From assembly GCA_019322375.1 (NCBI GenBank), contig JAHWIP010000080.1:1-18222 (forward strand): 18,222 nt of DNA, read 5' to 3'. This document shows positions 17,962-18,222 of this stretch, one piece after another. The position numbers were made by a program, and so were the translations under genes. The notes beneath the pieces were generated by a model that had not been told where the DNA came from, ran no database searches, and worked only from the letters and a program-made list of their open reading frames with translations. Every line of letters begins with the position of its first letter. The first letter of the stretch is position 1. The DNA is from Candidatus Woesearchaeota archaeon. GTDB taxonomy: Archaea > Nanobdellota > Nanobdellia > Woesearchaeales > SM23-78.

Positions 17962-18222
17962 ATGGATTATGAAAAGCTTCGCAAAGACATGGTTGAACAC
18001 CAAATCCTTAACAGAGGCATTCTTAATGAGAAACTGCTTGATGTGATGAAGGAAGTGCCCAGGCATGTGTTTGTTCCTGGGGGTATTAGGAGGGGTGCTT
18101 ATGATGACCACCCTTTGCCTATTGGTTGTGGCCAGACTATTAGCCAGCCTTACATGGTGGCTTTGATGACAGATATATTAGAGTTAAAAGGGCATGAGAA
18201 TGTTCTAGAAATTGGTGCTGGC
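17962..18222 (+). CDS. pcm: Protein-L-isoaspartate O-methyltransferase, partial (runs off right edge)
   Basis: The first 87 codons of PIMT, the enzyme that uses SAM to methylate isoaspartyl residues and start their repair in aged proteins. MDYEKLRKDMVEHQILNRGI is the family's N-terminal helix. VPRHVFVP, then PLPIGCGQTISQPYMVALM (about residues 52-70) is the substrate-binding loop, where the family consensus is IGxGQTISQP. VLEIGAG at 81-87 begins SAM motif I, where the window ends. Full-length archaeal proteins are about 210-220 residues, so more than half is missing. The start has a TATA 27 nt upstream. Its tight spacing to the M50 gene (35 nt) suggests adjacent but separate transcripts. Confidence 0.95.
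   Translation, partial: MDYEKLRKDMVEHQILNRGILNEKLLDVMKEVPRHVFVPGGIRRGAYDDHPLPIGCGQTISQPYMVALMTDILELKGHENVLEIGAG

Overview
The window reads as AT-rich archaeal chromosome, most likely from a DPANN-type archaeon (Woesearchaeota/Pacearchaeota-like). Evidence for archaea: an archaeal-type threonyl-tRNA synthetase with the archaeal N-terminal editing domain, RtcB, TrmB and Lrp-type regulators, and TATA boxes sitting 25-35 nt before many start codons, which implies leaderless or near-leaderless mRNAs. Internal operon genes instead have GGAGG/GGTGA-type Shine-Dalgarno sites. The DPANN placement is an inference from the mix of small lysine-rich, winged-helix and tail-anchored proteins. I see no rRNA, tRNA, CRISPR array, IS element or phage gene, and no gene-free stretch over 300 nt.

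Layout. 1-2041 (-): rtcB, cut by the left edge, interrupted by a 502-residue LAGLIDADG intein placed just before the catalytic cysteine. 2104-4070: a TrmB regulator (-) diverging from an orphan branched-chain-amino-acid-type substrate-binding lipoprotein (+); a 20-bp near-palindrome lies exactly between the two TATA boxes, and the lipoprotein mRNA leader has a strong hairpin. 4148-4651 (+): a 59-aa tail-anchored protein and a small winged-helix protein, whose leader carries a 20-codon uORF and two perfect hairpins, one holding the start codon. 4697-6601 (-): thrS. 6731-7759 (-): three very lysine-rich reading frames, two of them joined in frame across a single TAG.

7868-12096 (+): an Lrp-like regulator followed by a tight five-gene run (LysM-like membrane protein, membrane-anchored NodB-type polysaccharide deacetylase, soluble unknown, glycine-zipper membrane protein, coiled-coil/HTH-like protein). 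I recognise no described system with this make-up; it is the best candidate for a new envelope-associated system. 12119-12841 (+): a sugar-N-methyltransferase-like enzyme. 12872-14403 (-): a two-gene unit of unknown role led by a long coiled-coil protein. 14467-16982 (-): GT2 polyprenyl-phosphate glycosyltransferase, small EamA-type transporter and GT39/ArnT-like transferase, which together make a complete lipid-linked sugar synthesis, flipping and transfer module.

17151-17216 (+): a 21-aa lysine-rich peptide whose SD pairs with an adjacent anti-SD-like CCTCC. 17294-17926 (+): a compact M50 membrane protease. 17962-end (+): the start of pcm. Read together, the deacetylase cluster, the methyltransferase and the glycosyltransferase module suggest a region devoted to building and modifying surface glycans, set among housekeeping genes for RNA and protein quality control (rtcB, thrS, pcm).
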